Of a stretch of DNA of 64,000 bases, positions 13,101 through 27,962 are shown one piece after another. The stretch comes from Anodontia alba (taxonomy: Eukaryota; Mollusca; Bivalvia; Lucinida; Lucinidae): positions 93,362,093-93,426,092 of the forward strand of contig OZ024821.1 in the NCBI GenBank assembly GCA_964016985.1. The letters run 5' to 3'. The notes below the pieces were generated by a model. It had not been told where the DNA came from, did no database searches, and saw only the letters and a list, made by a program, of their open reading frames with translations. How positions within the stretch are numbered: position 1 is the stretch's first letter; each line of letters begins with the position of its first letter. A program made the translations under genes and the position numbers.

Positions 13101-16100
13101 TAACTCTGCAAACATTTGGTGGACTGTAACCCTGAAACAATATGCACTGCGCCACATCATGGTCTAACTATATATCAAGTTTCAGCTTGATTGGATGTAA
13201 ACTGTAGGAGGAGTTAGCCGTAAACGAAAAAGTTTACGGACGGACGGACGGACGCCATACCCCCGTAACATAATACGTCCCGTTTTTCAAACGGGCGTAT
13301 AAAAATCGAAGATCAAACATCATTACTACTTATTTATAAATAAACTATGGATAAACTTTACATAAAAATATATTCGGGCACACTACATGAGTGACGAAAT
13401 AAGATTTAGACATAATTCTGATACCCTTTCATTAAGTAAGTTGTTTGTAATCTTCCAGTTTTCCTGTAATGCTGCATGTTCAATCTGTAGTCTGTCGTGT
13501 TCAGCTACTTTCATCCTGAACTCTATGATTTGGTTCTCAAGGTCCTTCTTCTCCATTGTTACACCCTCCAATACTTGTAGTTTGTCCTCTAGAACCTTTA
13601 TCTCTGACCTTAATCCTGTAGCTACAGTCTCAAGGTTAGCTTTCTCTTCACTCAAGTCTTCATATTGATGGCGGATATCTTCCAAACTTCTATACGCATC
13701 CACTAGTTTCATGAACTTTTTATGGAGAAAACAAGTTTTAAAAATACATCTCACATTCTCAGTTCATAATATTTTACATTTACTAAACAATATTATAGAA
13801 GCAATATAGTAAGTTTCTAAAATTTGATTACAAAAGCCTTAATTTCAAACAGAAAACAAACATGAAGATTTGTAAAAGGGAAGAAACTAATTCTGCGAAG
13901 AAATGGGATTCTTTGCAAAACTTATTACTTCCCTTTACTTCAATGGTAAGGAGATATAATTAATTCTTTTTTCAAACTTTTTGAATTTTAATTGTGCTAC
14001 CACTTGATACGACAATCAGCAATGATAAATCCACCTTCTGTATTTATTCTAACTATTGGGACAGACCTGAGCAAACTTTAGATCCAGATCAGATGCGGCA
14101 CTCTATCTGATCAGGGTCTATACTGTTTGCCATGCATCCAGCAATCTTAGACACATCAATAGGTAGCAATTAGGACTTGTTTAAAATTTAGTACAAGTAT
14201 GTTAAGGAGTTAAGGTGTCCCAATATTTAGGGTAAACTACAGTAAGTTCTATTTTGTACACTGTAACAATGATTGTAAGGAAGAATTATGACTAGAGAGA
14301 GTGCAAAGCTTAAGCTAAACTATTCACTAATATTAGTCACCGCACAGCAAAACCTGCAAATTACTATATGAAAACAGAAACATCCCAGATCATCCTGCAT
14401 AAATATGTATTCTGGTTAGAACTATGTCTATTTCCTTGCCAGAGACAATACATTCAAATGAGTCCCAATGTGAGAAAAGGGCCCTTCTTGTCTCCCTATG
14501 CTGGCAATGAAGGCCCAGGTCAACCTGCACATTTGTACAGTGTGATCAGGACCTTTGTTGCCCATTTACAGAATAACTAGATACTACAGAATCTGTCAAC
14601 AAATACAGAGCCCTTATAAATCTACATGGCAGCAGAGGCTGACCTTGGCTTTTACTACCTGGGTATGACATAAGAGTCATTTTCTCATGCTACAGACCCA
14701 AAACAGAGTGCCAGAAGTAAAAACCCTGACCAGTCCTTGCTGGGCATTCCCATTTATCATATGGCAACTTTTAACATAGCTCCAGAGAAGGCACTTTTTC
14801 AACAGAAAACTATGGATATTTTCTTATTTTTCCATGAAAACATATGTTGTAAGGCATTTCTAATGAGTACCCACAACATATGTTTTCATGGAAAAATAAG
14901 AAAAAAAATTATTTGATTATCCCCTCTCATCTAGAGCTATGGTATCAACCAGATATTCCTGTGTCTCATTCAGATTTCTGACCTGTCCTTTCAGAGTATT
15001 ATATTCATCCTTTAACTCCTTCAGTTGTTTATCAGCATTCTGTAAATCTACCACCTCTCCCTCCAGAAGTCTCAGGGAGTCAAGGGCGTTGGTACGCATG
15101 TCCTCAATGGTACGACATTCCTGCTGCCACTGGCGCAGCTCTCGCATCAAACCATCAACTTCGTTCCTCTGAAAATTGTATAGCTTAACATTTAAGAAAT
15201 GTCATGAAAATATATCTACTGTGTTTCAAAGCTCATGCTAGTTCATGTAAGCTTGGTAGTGAATATTCAGTGTTTGCTGACATTGGTAATTCAGAGGACT
15301 TGTTAAGGAGGAGTATCAGGTGATAATTCTGGGATAATTTTTATTATTTCTCCATAAAAACATATGTTGTGGGTACTCATTAGAAGTGCCTTGCAGAGGC
15401 GCTTCTAATGAGTACCCACAACATATGTTTTTATGGAGAACTGGAGAAAATTATCCCATAATTATCATTAAATACTCCTCCTTATCAAGTCCCCTGTAAT
15501 TCAACCTTTTAGTTTCAACAATAAGAGTTTGTGCACCTGACAAAGATAAATTCAGAAATAAGCATAACTGGAATGCCAGATTTGGTATAGTTACATTTAC
15601 TATACACAGTAATGTGCATGAATACAACATATTTATATATGTATACATGTTTATTTGTTTGTTTTTTTTTTTGTTTTTTTTTTTTTGTATATGTAAATGC
15701 CCTTTATACTTCCCCTATGAGTGAATCCTACATGATATGAGCCCAACATGAGTACATTTACTTTATGACATGCATGCCTTGCAATGACTCAGGTCAGTCT
15801 GTGCAACTACAGTCTTTTTACAATCATCACTGTATGCTCTGCAAATAGCCAAGAATTCAAAGGCTTTTCAGGTTGGGAGCCAGGACAATGAGCAGACTGC
15901 ATTGATGCACAGGCTGATATGAGTCTTTGCTCATGTCAAAAGGTACCTTTTCTCATGTTCAACACATATGACACAACAGTGAGTAAAGTTATTTGTTATG
16001 TAAAATCTAAAACACTCAAAAAGTAAAATAAAATAAATAAATAAATAAATAATAAAAATAATAAATAAAGCTGGTTCGCTGTATTACCTTTGCTGCTAAT

Positions 16101-19100
16101 TCTCTATCTTTCTTTGCTAACTCAATGGTGAGGGCTCCTGTATCCATGGAGATATCTGAAGGGCGGTGACCTCCATCTGTAAGCTCTGCCCTCACCCTTT
16201 CTACTTCCTTCTCCATCTTTTCTATCAGTTCTTTCTCACTTGTTAAGTTCTGAAGAAAACAAGCAGATGGGTAATTTGATAATTTTTTATCAGATTTCAT
16301 ATTTTGCAATAAACAAGCAGCCTATAAATGCTGGTTGGTCTGAGTTTTCACTGTTCACATCAGGTATCACAGTGGTTCCAAAAGAGGCAATTACAATGAA
16401 ATTTAAAGCCATACTTTTTGGTGAGAGAAGGGAAATACCTTACTTACCCAAACACATTACCATCATTAGCCAAAGTTTTTAACATGTCTATTTGACTAGA
16501 TGAAGAAGTAAACAGTGCAGAACCTGATCAATCTCCTTTCTGAGCAGTTTGATCTCCTTTATGACCAGTTTAATCTAAATCTACACTGTTTGCTCTAGCC
16601 TGTCTAAATATTTAGTATAATATGGCATCACCAGTTTGTCGTCTGAAGACTTACCTTTAAACTAATGTTAATTCCTATTCAACCTGCAAGAACCTAATGT
16701 CAGCAAAAATGTTGGTTTTTTTTTGTTTTTTCTTTAAAATTCAGCAGACAAATTTTATGCTACTCCATTATTTTCACACTTAAACACCAAAATAACAAGA
16801 TCAATATCCTAGGCATTTTATCAAAATTAATATCTTAATCAATTTAATACCCTTTCCTGCAATTATCTGAAAATCCATAAAATCTCTTAACTGATCCATT
16901 TTTGCAGCTTATCATACTTTACAGCTTACCATTATTGAGCATCTCTGAGCCATAAAAAAGGAAAAAAGTTCATATGTGAATGGTGAAGGTCAAGATCAGT
17001 CAACATATCTGGATTGCTTGAACAGAGCCTTCTTTGTCAATACATATTTCATAGTATCCAGTGCTTCTGTAAGTGAGTAATGAAATTTGTGATTAGATTG
17101 TGTAAATGTGACAAGCACCTTTTTCTCATGTTTTGGTGATAAAAGCCCTTGTCTTATATAACAAGGCTAATGTACCTAATCTTTTTGAGTTTATCTGAAA
17201 GTCTAAAACCTAAAATCTTTCAGTGCATCATAACATACTTTATATCATCTGACAATTATAGGTGACATGTATGGCAGAAATCATATTCAGCAACTTATGT
17301 AATAATACCATAGCTGGTCTAAAACATTCTAACTATCTTGACCTGACTATACATACATAAGTTTATGTGTTACACAAGAGCTGTCAGCAGACAGCATAGC
17401 TCGCCTGGAATTGGGGTGATACTGGAGTGTCAGGGTGCTCTTTAGGACCAGTCTGATCTGGATCTGCACTATTTGCTTAGGCTTATCTGTCCCAATAGAC
17501 TGGTAACTTTTAAAATCCAAGGAACCTTGCTGCTTTAAATGCATCCTTAGTGCATTTTTTTTTTACACTTGCAGTTATATAATCATTGGTGAGAAACAGC
17601 GAGCAGTGTTTTCAGTCAACATAATAGCTACCTACCTAACAAACAATCTGATCATTTGCAAGAAAATTTGTTTCATAATTCATATGACTAGAACAGGTCC
17701 AGACCAAACTGTAGATTACAATTTTTTTCTCATCCTATCCTACTTACTTTATCTTTCAGTATGTTTTCCACAATATCAAGGAAGGCTTCAAGGATACGAA
17801 ATAACCTTGTCTTCTCCTCAACTTCTTTTTCGAGCTTGTTGATCTGGAACAGAACATATGAACATCAGAACACAGGCTACATGTGATGTCTACTCTAGGA
17901 AAACCAACAGAGTTCTAGACCTAGATAACATTACAAAAACATGCCTATTCAAATATATTGAGAATTTTCCACCAAAAAAATGAAGACTTTCAGAAGAAAA
18001 ATTCTGGTAGTTTTCATATTTCTGCTAAAACATAGATTGTGGTTACTTGTTAGAACCGCCTTGGTGAGGAGACTCTAAAGAGTACCCACAATCTATGTTT
18101 TTGAGCAGAAATAAGAAAATTAATGTATAACCCTGTAAACCCCAGTTTTACTGTATAAAAGTGGTGTTTAATGGGGTCAAAACTATATAGACATGTTTTC
18201 ATGATGTGTGCTTTTTTCAGCCAAAAAGTACTGATATTTTTCTTATTTCTCTACAAAAATATATGTTGTGGTACTCATTAGGAGTACCTAATTAAAATTT
18301 TCTACATATTTGTAGGAGAAATCAGAAAGTATTTGTGTGGATATTCCTTTTGTCTAGAGCTAAGCCATACCCACAAGTACCAAAGATCCAATCAACTTTC
18401 ATTTATGTCACATTCTGAAAATTCACCAAAATATCACCTAACAATGTAGACTCCTGCATACCCCTGTTTAACCCTGGGGATGTATATTACACACATAATG
18501 GCTTTCAGTTGTCAAAACGGGGTAGCTGTTGGGTTTCTATGAGAGAAATTTATATTTTTGTAGAGAACAAAAAAGATCATTTCTAAAACTAAGGAGATTA
18601 ACTATATGTAAAAAAGCACTCATTTAATAAGCCAAAAACTTAGGCTCCTGCAAAGTTAGAAACAGGCTAAACATAATCACTTATGCCTAATGCCATAAAC
18701 TGATGTTGTCGCCATATTACATGTACTACTAAACTAGCCAGTCAGGGCTCTGGAAATTTTTAAATCTGAATCGGTCCAGCCGATGACGATGACGTCATCA
18801 ATGAGCCCATTTCAAAAAAAAAAATATGTATATATCACCTGTCACGAAAACTAATGACAATTGGCAGTCCTATAACTCCTTTTAAATAATACACCTCAAC
18901 TCTGTTATATGACGGAAGTCCGGGTATAACGAGCATGATCAAAGCTGGCGTCATCAATAAATACAGTCAGGTATGTAAAAAGAAAAAAAAAAAAAACGGT
19001 TTTGTTTTATTTCCACCTCCGCAGGGTTTTCCTAAACTATTTATAAACAACTGATTCCCGTCTTGTATAAGCGCGAAGACGGCGGGAAACAGGAGAGATG

Positions 19101-22100
19101 GAACAAAACGACTTTCATGGACCTAATTAGGTCTAAGAAAAAAGGCCTGCGCCATGGGCGGTTTTGCGGTTTTCAATGTTTCAAGATTTGATCAGACTGC
19201 TTAAATTTTAAGCACTGACCAATCTTGTCTAGCGCAAGTGGTGCATTACTTATTTTAACCGTGAAATCTACCTTGAATTATACTCGTGTGTTACGGCAAT
19301 CAACAACAACACACAAAAAAAAAAAAAAAAGAAGCAATCAATAATACCCAGATCAGACGCCGTTGTATGCGACATCTGATCAGGACGTATATGGTTTGAG
19401 AATTTATTTATCGAATCTGGGACCGACAAACCGTGTTGATCAAAACAAAAAAGAAGAGGAAGAAAAGGGTGCGTTCAAGCGGTGCATTCTTTTATCACTC
19501 TCAGTAAAGCGACCTTTGATCTTTTTGGACAAGCCGACTGCACCTGGATGTTTTGCAGTCTCGGTGTATTCACACGTGTCACACAAACGGATTAATAATC
19601 AGACCACCGTTACTGATGATTCGTTTTAATCGCTTGTTTACCGCACAAAGGTCAGTAAAGTGTTGATTTTTTGACAATGTTTGGATAATGACGTAATTAA
19701 TTTGTGCTGCGGTAGGTTGCCGTTATTCAGCTGTCTCTCCAATATACATGTCAAATGACCGTTTAGAGCCTTTTAACTACCATAATATCGCATTTAAAAG
19801 GTGCGCGGACGTTGTCAGTTTAGGAAGACTTGACCGTTTGTAATTTTTTAGACATCATTGATTCGTAAAAATTGGTTGGTTGGGGAAAAATGGGGTTCAA
19901 GGCACAAACCTGTTGGACCGATTTATTAGCGTTTTGGAGTGTTTGAAATCGGTCCAGAATTCTTAATTTCGGTCCAGACCGGCTATTTTTCCGGTTTTCC
20001 CAAGCCCTGTAGCCAGTGCAGGTCACAACAGCGGCAAATGGCATTCTAATTTATTTATCTATTTTATTTTTATTTTTCAGAGAAAATAAGGTTTAACAGA
20101 GGAATTGTTAAGGATGTGTATTTGGTGATAATTATGGAATAATTTTCTCCAGTTCTCTATAAAAACATATGTTGTGGGTACTAATTAGAAGCACCTCAGC
20201 AAGGCACTTCTAATGAGTACCAACAACTTATGTTTTATGCAGCGAGGCACTTCTAATGAGTACAAACAACTTATGTTTTATAGAGAAATAAGAATAATTA
20301 TCTCAGAATTATCACCAAATACTCCTCCATAACAATTCCTCTATTTAAGTTGGTATTTCATGTAAAATCACATGAAATATCAAGCCTTAATAGAAAAAAA
20401 TCTATCTATAAGCAATGAAGATACGAATCCTATTTTCCTAGTGTAAACTCTTGGTGGAACTTTCACTTTAGATACATGGAAGGAGACTGACCCAGGAATT
20501 TTCACCAAATAAGCCAATCCTTTACCAAAATTATTTCCCTGTTGAAAGGGTGACATTATGTGCAATCAAAATATTTAGCACTAACTGCATTAGTTTACAT
20601 AGAGAACCTCATATAACAATACTCCCCTCAGTTCCAATCCTGTAATGCATAACTTTTAATATTCTCTAACAAAATACATTTAAACCAACATAAAATCTAC
20701 ATACATATAAACCAAAGCCTTTAGAAAAATGTTCAACCAAACCTTAAGGAAGAGTAGTCACTTGAAAGTAAGACTATATTTTTTTTCACAATATATGGCA
20801 TAAAACATTAGAAATCATGTGAATTGAATTTCAAAGTTTTTAAAAACAACAAGGAAATTTTAATGATAATTATATGAGTCGGGGCACATCAATTCCTACA
20901 AGATTGCATGTGCACTCAGCGTGCACATCTGCACAGACTGATCAGAATCTGCCAAAATATGCTTTGGAGCCAGGCAAAGACTGATCAGACTGTGCAAATG
21001 TGCAAGCTGATCAAGTCCTCACTGTACACACATGCAATCCTCTGGGAAATGATGTGCCCAGGCTCATATTTCATTTTATGTTCCAGTGAAGGAAAATATA
21101 TATAACATTTCCAAGCAAAATTCTTAAATGAGGGAAGCAAAAAGGAAAATTGTGAACTAAACTGACAACATTCAGTGACAAATATTTATATCCTGTGCCA
21201 CAATATTGTCTCTCACCTTTATTTTACGACGATATGCAGGTCTTGTTCTCAGGGGCTTATTAGAAAAATAAGATGACAAAAACAGATGAATTACTGGAAA
21301 ATATTCCTTAATATGCTGTCTTGACAAGATGAAAACATGATTTTTACTTAAAAAGCGTAAAATACAACATGTATCTACCCTCCTCTAAAGAACAACTGGA
21401 AGTTAGAGCATTATACAGCTGTATAGCTCTAGATATTGTTATTTTTTATATAAAAAAGTCTTTTTTCTCCATAAAAACTTATGCTGTGTTCAATCATTAG
21501 GAGCCCAGTTGCTTCCAAGAAGTTTCCAGAACATGTGTTTTCATGGAGAAATCAGAAAAAAATTACAACATATCCCTCTTATTTAGAGCTATGCATTGGG
21601 ACGTAGCAACTCGTTTATAATATCATACAGGAACAGTGAAAGCACCTGCACTGTCTGGTCCAGGCCACCACTATTTGCATATATATGGTAAATGTCCTAA
21701 AATTTCGAAACTTTATTGCATACTTTTTTGGCCTAATATTTGCTTTTTTTGTACAGTTGTTTCTTAAAATACATAGTGGCATGTCAAACAGTGTAGACCC
21801 TAATCAGACTGCTCCTTCAGGAGCAGTCTGATCTGGGTCTGCACTGTTTGCATATGCTATTTTGTCAGACACTTTATTGTACGAAATTTTAGGACATTTA
21901 CCGTAATACATACCATATTTACTCTAAAACTGGGGCATCTAATTTTCTTGCCATATTTGTCTTAAAATGTGAACAAGACAATTCTACTATCTGTTGATGT
22001 GTCTGAAAAATTGCTGAACAAGTAGCAAACAGAGTGGACCCTGATCAGATGCCACAAAGTGCAGTGTCTGATCAGGGTCTACATACTTTGCCACTCACCC

Positions 22101-25100
22101 TGCAGAAGGCTGCATCTGATAAAGGTTCATAATGACGGCCACTCATCCAGCAGTTTTTAGACATGTCAACAAGTAGTAAAATTAAAGGACAAATATGGTA
22201 GGAAGTTAGGGTCTCAATATTTAGGGTAAATACAGTATTGTTAACCCTTCTCTTGCTGAACACGACATGCCCTGTCTTAGCAACAGTGTAGATCCAGATC
22301 AGTTGGCTTTTGAAGAAGCCAACTGATCTGGATCTGCACTGTTTGTCATTAAATATGTCAATTTCTATCAAAAACCCAGATCAAGTAATCTGATTGGCTG
22401 GAAATTAGAAGTGGGCATGGCATCTTAATTTATTCAGCAAGGCAAGGGTTAGGTCTTGACCAGATTGGCATGGAGGTTTCATTATTTCGCATATGGCAGT
22501 CTGTATGTCTGTTCTACTCTAGCTAAGATAAGCCACTTAGAAGTCACTTTGAAAAGAGTAGCATAAAGAAGTTACCATAGCTACCAAAAATATTTGGACA
22601 CCTTTACTCTTAACCATAGCTGTCCTAAGGCAAACAGATATACCTTCAAGGAACATGACTAAGGAATGGTAAGATTTGCCTCACTTCTCATTAAGGACTT
22701 TCCTTAATCATTAAAGCACCAATCACAACCGCAGCAGATAACACTCTTAAATATTTTTATTATTATTATTATTCATAGAAAATAAGCCTTGACATTTCAT
22801 GTGAATCATCTGCCAAGCAGATGATTCACATGAAATGTCAAGACTTTTTTCTACAAGAAAATAAATAAAAATAATAGAATGTCATCTGCTACCAATTTTG
22901 CTTGGAACTTAAAAATTGAAAAAAAGAATTTGCTCCTCTCAGGTTCTGGAAGTAAATTCTTTCCCTCTAAAGTAGCTACCATATCTGAAGGGTTTCAAAT
23001 GCTAAAGAGAAAACTTCTTGTCTACAAAACAATGGCATTAAAATCATTCAGGTATATCCATTCATCTTAAATCAGCCCCAATGCAATCAGCAAAGACTAT
23101 GATCAGCCTGCATACCTGCTTAGTCTGGACTATGTTCTTTGCTAATGTGATGTTTCTATGCACAAAATGCCTAGACCTAGATCTGGGTTTACTTAGTTAT
23201 GTTTTATGTGCAATTCGGGAAAATGGTCCTTTTGCCACATGTGAACAGTGAAGACTCAGATCAGCCTCCACATTTGTGCAGTCTGCTTGGGGCCTTACCT
23301 GTTCTTTATAAATACACTGACTGTTTAACTGTAAAGCCAAGGCCTTCATCAGGGCCTAGTTGTTCAAAATTAACAATGTCGTTAGTTAACATATCGTTCA
23401 AAGTTTGATCATTAAATATGGCATATATGCTAATACTTTTGCTGAACAAATGTGTTGCTTTTGCAATTTTGCAAAAGCCACTCACATTTTTTCAGTACAA
23501 ATACCTGTGAACTAGATTTTGTACTTACTAGAACATTTAACATTTTGACAACTAACGAGCTTGTTAAGCTAACAACTGGGCCCAGATTGTTGAGATGTGC
23601 AGTGTGTTATTTGCATGTGACATATGGGTCACTTTCCCATGTCACACATTGTATGTTGTAAGTATATTTGTATTTTAGCCCATTGTAGTCTGGAGACCCC
23701 TAAAAGGGTAATTGGCAAACAGTGCAGACCCAGATCAGACACTGCAGAATGCAGCATCTAACCAGGGTCTCCACTGTTAGCAAATAGTTCAACCATTTTA
23801 CTCTAAAAAGTATCTAAATCACATAGCCTGACTTACCTAAACTCAAAATTAGAATCTTCCAACATATAGTGTGGGAGAGTTTATTCAGTCTACAATGGGT
23901 CACCAGCTAATTTTTTTTTTTTTGTGCAGGAATATAGAAAATTATTTTGTCTTTTGTTTTTTTAAAAAAAGGTAACTACTATCTGGAGTCCTTGTGCTGA
24001 TATTACACTGATATTTTTCCAACAGTTTTAACTCAATGAGTATGTATGGAACTACAGATGACATTCAGCCAGTCATGGTTTTAATGCCGTTTGTCAGCAT
24101 TTATAACAGCAGAATTTTCAGGCAAACATTCAAATGCAAGAATTTATAGAATATTTAGGGTACAATATTATCAGTTTTTCTCACCTCATCTTTGAAATAT
24201 TTGTTCTCTTTCTCGGATAGTTCCAGTCTTCTGTTACTTTCATGAACCTGTCGTAAACACAAATATAAGGAAATTACGGCAAATGTCCTAAAAATTCGAA
24301 CACCAAAGTTTCTGATAAAATGAAATATGCAAACAGTGCAGACCCAGATCAGACTGCTTCTTCAGGAGCAGTCTGATCAGGGTCTACACTGTTTGCCATT
24401 CCACTAAGTATTGTAAGAAACAAGTGCATAAGAAGCAAAATTTAGGCCAGAATAGCAGAGAATAAAGTGTTTGAAGTTTTAGGACATTTACCGTAATAAA
24501 ACAAAAGAACAAGTGCTATGTTATGACAAAACCTTCTTTTGGTCAGGTTCAGACTGTTCATACTGAGACCATGCTACAGGCCTGTGCAGTGTGATCTGAA
24601 CATGTAGTTTTCTTTTTAAAGTCTACAAGGTCCAAATATACTTTAGGAAAACTACTGTATTTACTTTAACCCTTGTCCTGCTGAATAAATTAAGATGCCA
24701 TGCCCACTTCTAATTTTCAGCCAATCAGATTACTAGATCCAGATTTTTACTATAAATTCACATACTCAATGGCAAAAAGTGCAGATCCAGGCTTCTTCAG
24801 AAGCCAACTGATCTGGATCTACACTGTTTGCAAAGGTAGGGTATAACTGGGTTCAGTAGGACAAGGGTTAAACACAGTATTTGGACACCTTTAACTCCTT
24901 ACCAGATTTGTCCTAAATTTTAAGAGTCAATATTTTTTACTCTGTGATGATATGTCTAAAAACTGCTAGAGGAGTGAAAAACAATGTAGACCCTGATCAG
25001 ACACTGCAGAATGCAGTCTGATCTGAATCTACACCATTTGTTCAAGGCTATGCAGTGTCTGATCTGAATCTACGTTGTCTGTTCAGGTCTGTCTGTCTAA

Positions 25101-27714
25101 ATACTTCAGATACTGATGTATGCACAGTTCACATCTGCATCTGAGGTTTTATCATTACAGTTCAGCCATGTCACAGCTGACATGACTTGCATCTGAGGAA
25201 ATGTACCATATGATATGTGCACCGAGTTGAAGACTCAGATCAGCTTGCTCATTCAGGGCTTTCTCTACTCATCAACATAGTCTACTGTACCTAATGAGTC
25301 TGTAAGTGGCCAGTGAAGGTGGCCTTGATTAGACTGTGTAAATGTGCAGGCTACAGTAATAACCCTAAATATTGGGACAGACAGGTTTGAGCAAACAGTG
25401 TAGACCCAGATCAGATAGATGCTGCAGAATGCGGCATTTGATCAGTGTCTTCACTGTTTGCCACTAATCCAACACTATCATTTTAAACACGTTAACAAAT
25501 AGTAAAATAAACTTTTTCAAATGTAAGGACAAGTATGGTAAGCATTTAATGTGCTCCAATACTTAGGGTAAATATGGTAATCTATGTCCTTGTGGATAGC
25601 GTATGCAATAAAGACCTGTCTCTCATAATGTGGTTTGTTAGAGATATCCCAAAGCAATACCTATAGAAAGCCACATTATGAGAAAAGGGTTTTTACAGGC
25701 AAAGCAACATGGTAAAATGTCCTAAACTTTTGAACAAAGTGTCTGAGAAAATGATATGTGCAAACAGTGCAGACCAAATCTGACTGCTCCTTCAGGAGCA
25801 CTCTGATAAAGGTCTACACTGTTTGCCATTCCACTAAGTATTTTAAGAAAAAAGCAAACGTTTAGGCTAAAATTATATGGAATATAGTGTTCAAAATTTT
25901 AGGACATTAACCGTACCTACAGAAAGCCATATACACACAAATTAGCTGTCCAGTCTAATCAAGACCTTTATTAGAAACAATTCAGATGAAAGATCAAGCC
26001 CTATTTTCATGGAAAAATAAAACAAAACTACAGTTTACTCTCGTTATCTCAACTTTGCTTATCTCGAATAACTGCTTATCTCAAAGTGAAAATCTGGACC
26101 CTGTTTTAACATGAAAATCTTACAACTGGTAACAAAATATTGTGGAAAAGGAGCAATTTCTCCTCTTTCCACAATATTTTCTCTATATCTCTAACTTTAC
26201 GAGTCAAATTACATATTCATTTGTGAAATGTAGTTGTTTGATTTATTTTTTCCTCAATTCTGCAAATCTAATATGTCAAGGTATGGATATCTCCAAGTAT
26301 TTCAGAGGGTCCCTTGGATTTCAAAATAACGAGAGTTGACTGTACTTTAGAATGTCACCTGCTATAATTCTGAATGATGCTTTATGGGCTAAGATAAACC
26401 TACATGTAGCTGACTTCTTTCTTATGTATTTAGCTGATTTGGTTGATTTGGAGTTTAACAGCCCAGTTAACACTATTAGGGTCATGTTGAGCCAGTTAGT
26501 TTACTTAACCACACTTTTCCTGGGCAGACTAGTCTTTGTCCTCTTAAGAGGTTAACCAATTCTTGTGCACATTCTTTACTAAAAATTGACAACTGCCTTC
26601 ATGAATCACGGGAATGGAGAGAATGACTGCAGAAAATATTTCATGATCAATCTCTGCGAAAGAATGTTGCCAGATCCAGCAGGGATGGAACCCATGAACT
26701 TCTTTATCACCAGTTTACTGCACATCCTACAGAGCCACCAAGACCAGCTATTTCTTATGGAACAGACTCATTGTATGCCCAAGTATTCATACAGATATCT
26801 TATCCCTTTTTTATATCTATTCCAAATTTGGAAAAAGAGCTCCGCCAGGCGGGGCATTATACTCCAGTGGCAAGTAATAAGATGTAGCACAAAAATTGGC
26901 TCCTGTATAATTCAGTGCTCCGGATATAAACTATAAGTGGAATTACAAAACAAAAAAAAAACAAAAAAAAAAAAAATTAAAAAAATTTCATTGGGGCATA
27001 TCTCTGCTGATATTTGGTGAACTGTAACCTAAGGTCCCAGCTGACCCAGAAATTAAGGAAGAAGTGACTTCTTCCTCCTGCAAAAATAGGGAGAAGTTTG
27101 CTGCTTCCAGGGAGAAGTGCTTTCTGACGGATGACAAACCACAGAAGCTTGGCTATATTATAAGCTCATATGAGCCTTTGGCTGATTTGTTTTTCCTATA
27201 CTTCAATATCGGGCCAAACAATAACAAAACAAAAATAAACAACCAAAAAAAAAAAAAAAAAAAAGAAAAAAATGCTGCAACAATTTTTTTTGTAAACCTT
27301 TAACTTGTTTAATACTGATTTTATTTTTGTTCTTCAAGGGAGCCAAATCAGAAGAAGAGTATTAAAAAAAAAAAATCCAAAAAGGAATATGTATTTATAA
27401 AAATTCAATAATGGCAACCTTTCCTTGCAAATCTAATAAAAGAAAATGTTAAAAAAAAAAAAAAAAAAAGAAAAAATCAATATCTTGCCCATATGACCAA
27501 AACTTAGTTATTTGCAAAAAATATACCTATTATAAAATAAAATTTGCACACTATTACCTCTAAACAATATGCTTTAAAAAGTTTACAAAAACTTTCAAAG
27601 GGGCATAAATCTGCAAATATTTGGTGCACTGTAACCTCATATGAGCCTTTGGCTGATTTGTTTTTCCTATACTTCAATATCGGGCCAAACAATAACAAAA
27701 CAAAAATAAACTAC

Positions 27715-27747
<33 letters not shown>

Positions 27748-27922
27748 AAAAAATGCTGCAACAAATTTTTTTGTAAACCTTTAACTTGTTTAATACAGAT
27801 TTTATTTTTGTTCTTCAAGGGAGCCAAATCAGAAGAAGAGTATTAAAAAAAAAAAATCCAAAAAGGATTATGTATTTATAAAAATTCAATAATGGCAACC
27901 TTTCCTTGCAAATCTAATAAAA

Positions 27923-27962
<40 letters not shown>

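Noticed and set aside
19363..19629. Open frames of 86-88 codons in both hAT copies (also 34749-35009)
   Set aside because: Conserved only because the two elements are recent copies; lengths differ by indels, composition is Lys/Glu low-complexity, and no transposase motif is present.
26586..26936. 116-codon plus-strand frame
   Set aside because: Runs from a SINE-like repeat into the pearl-like element; no domain.
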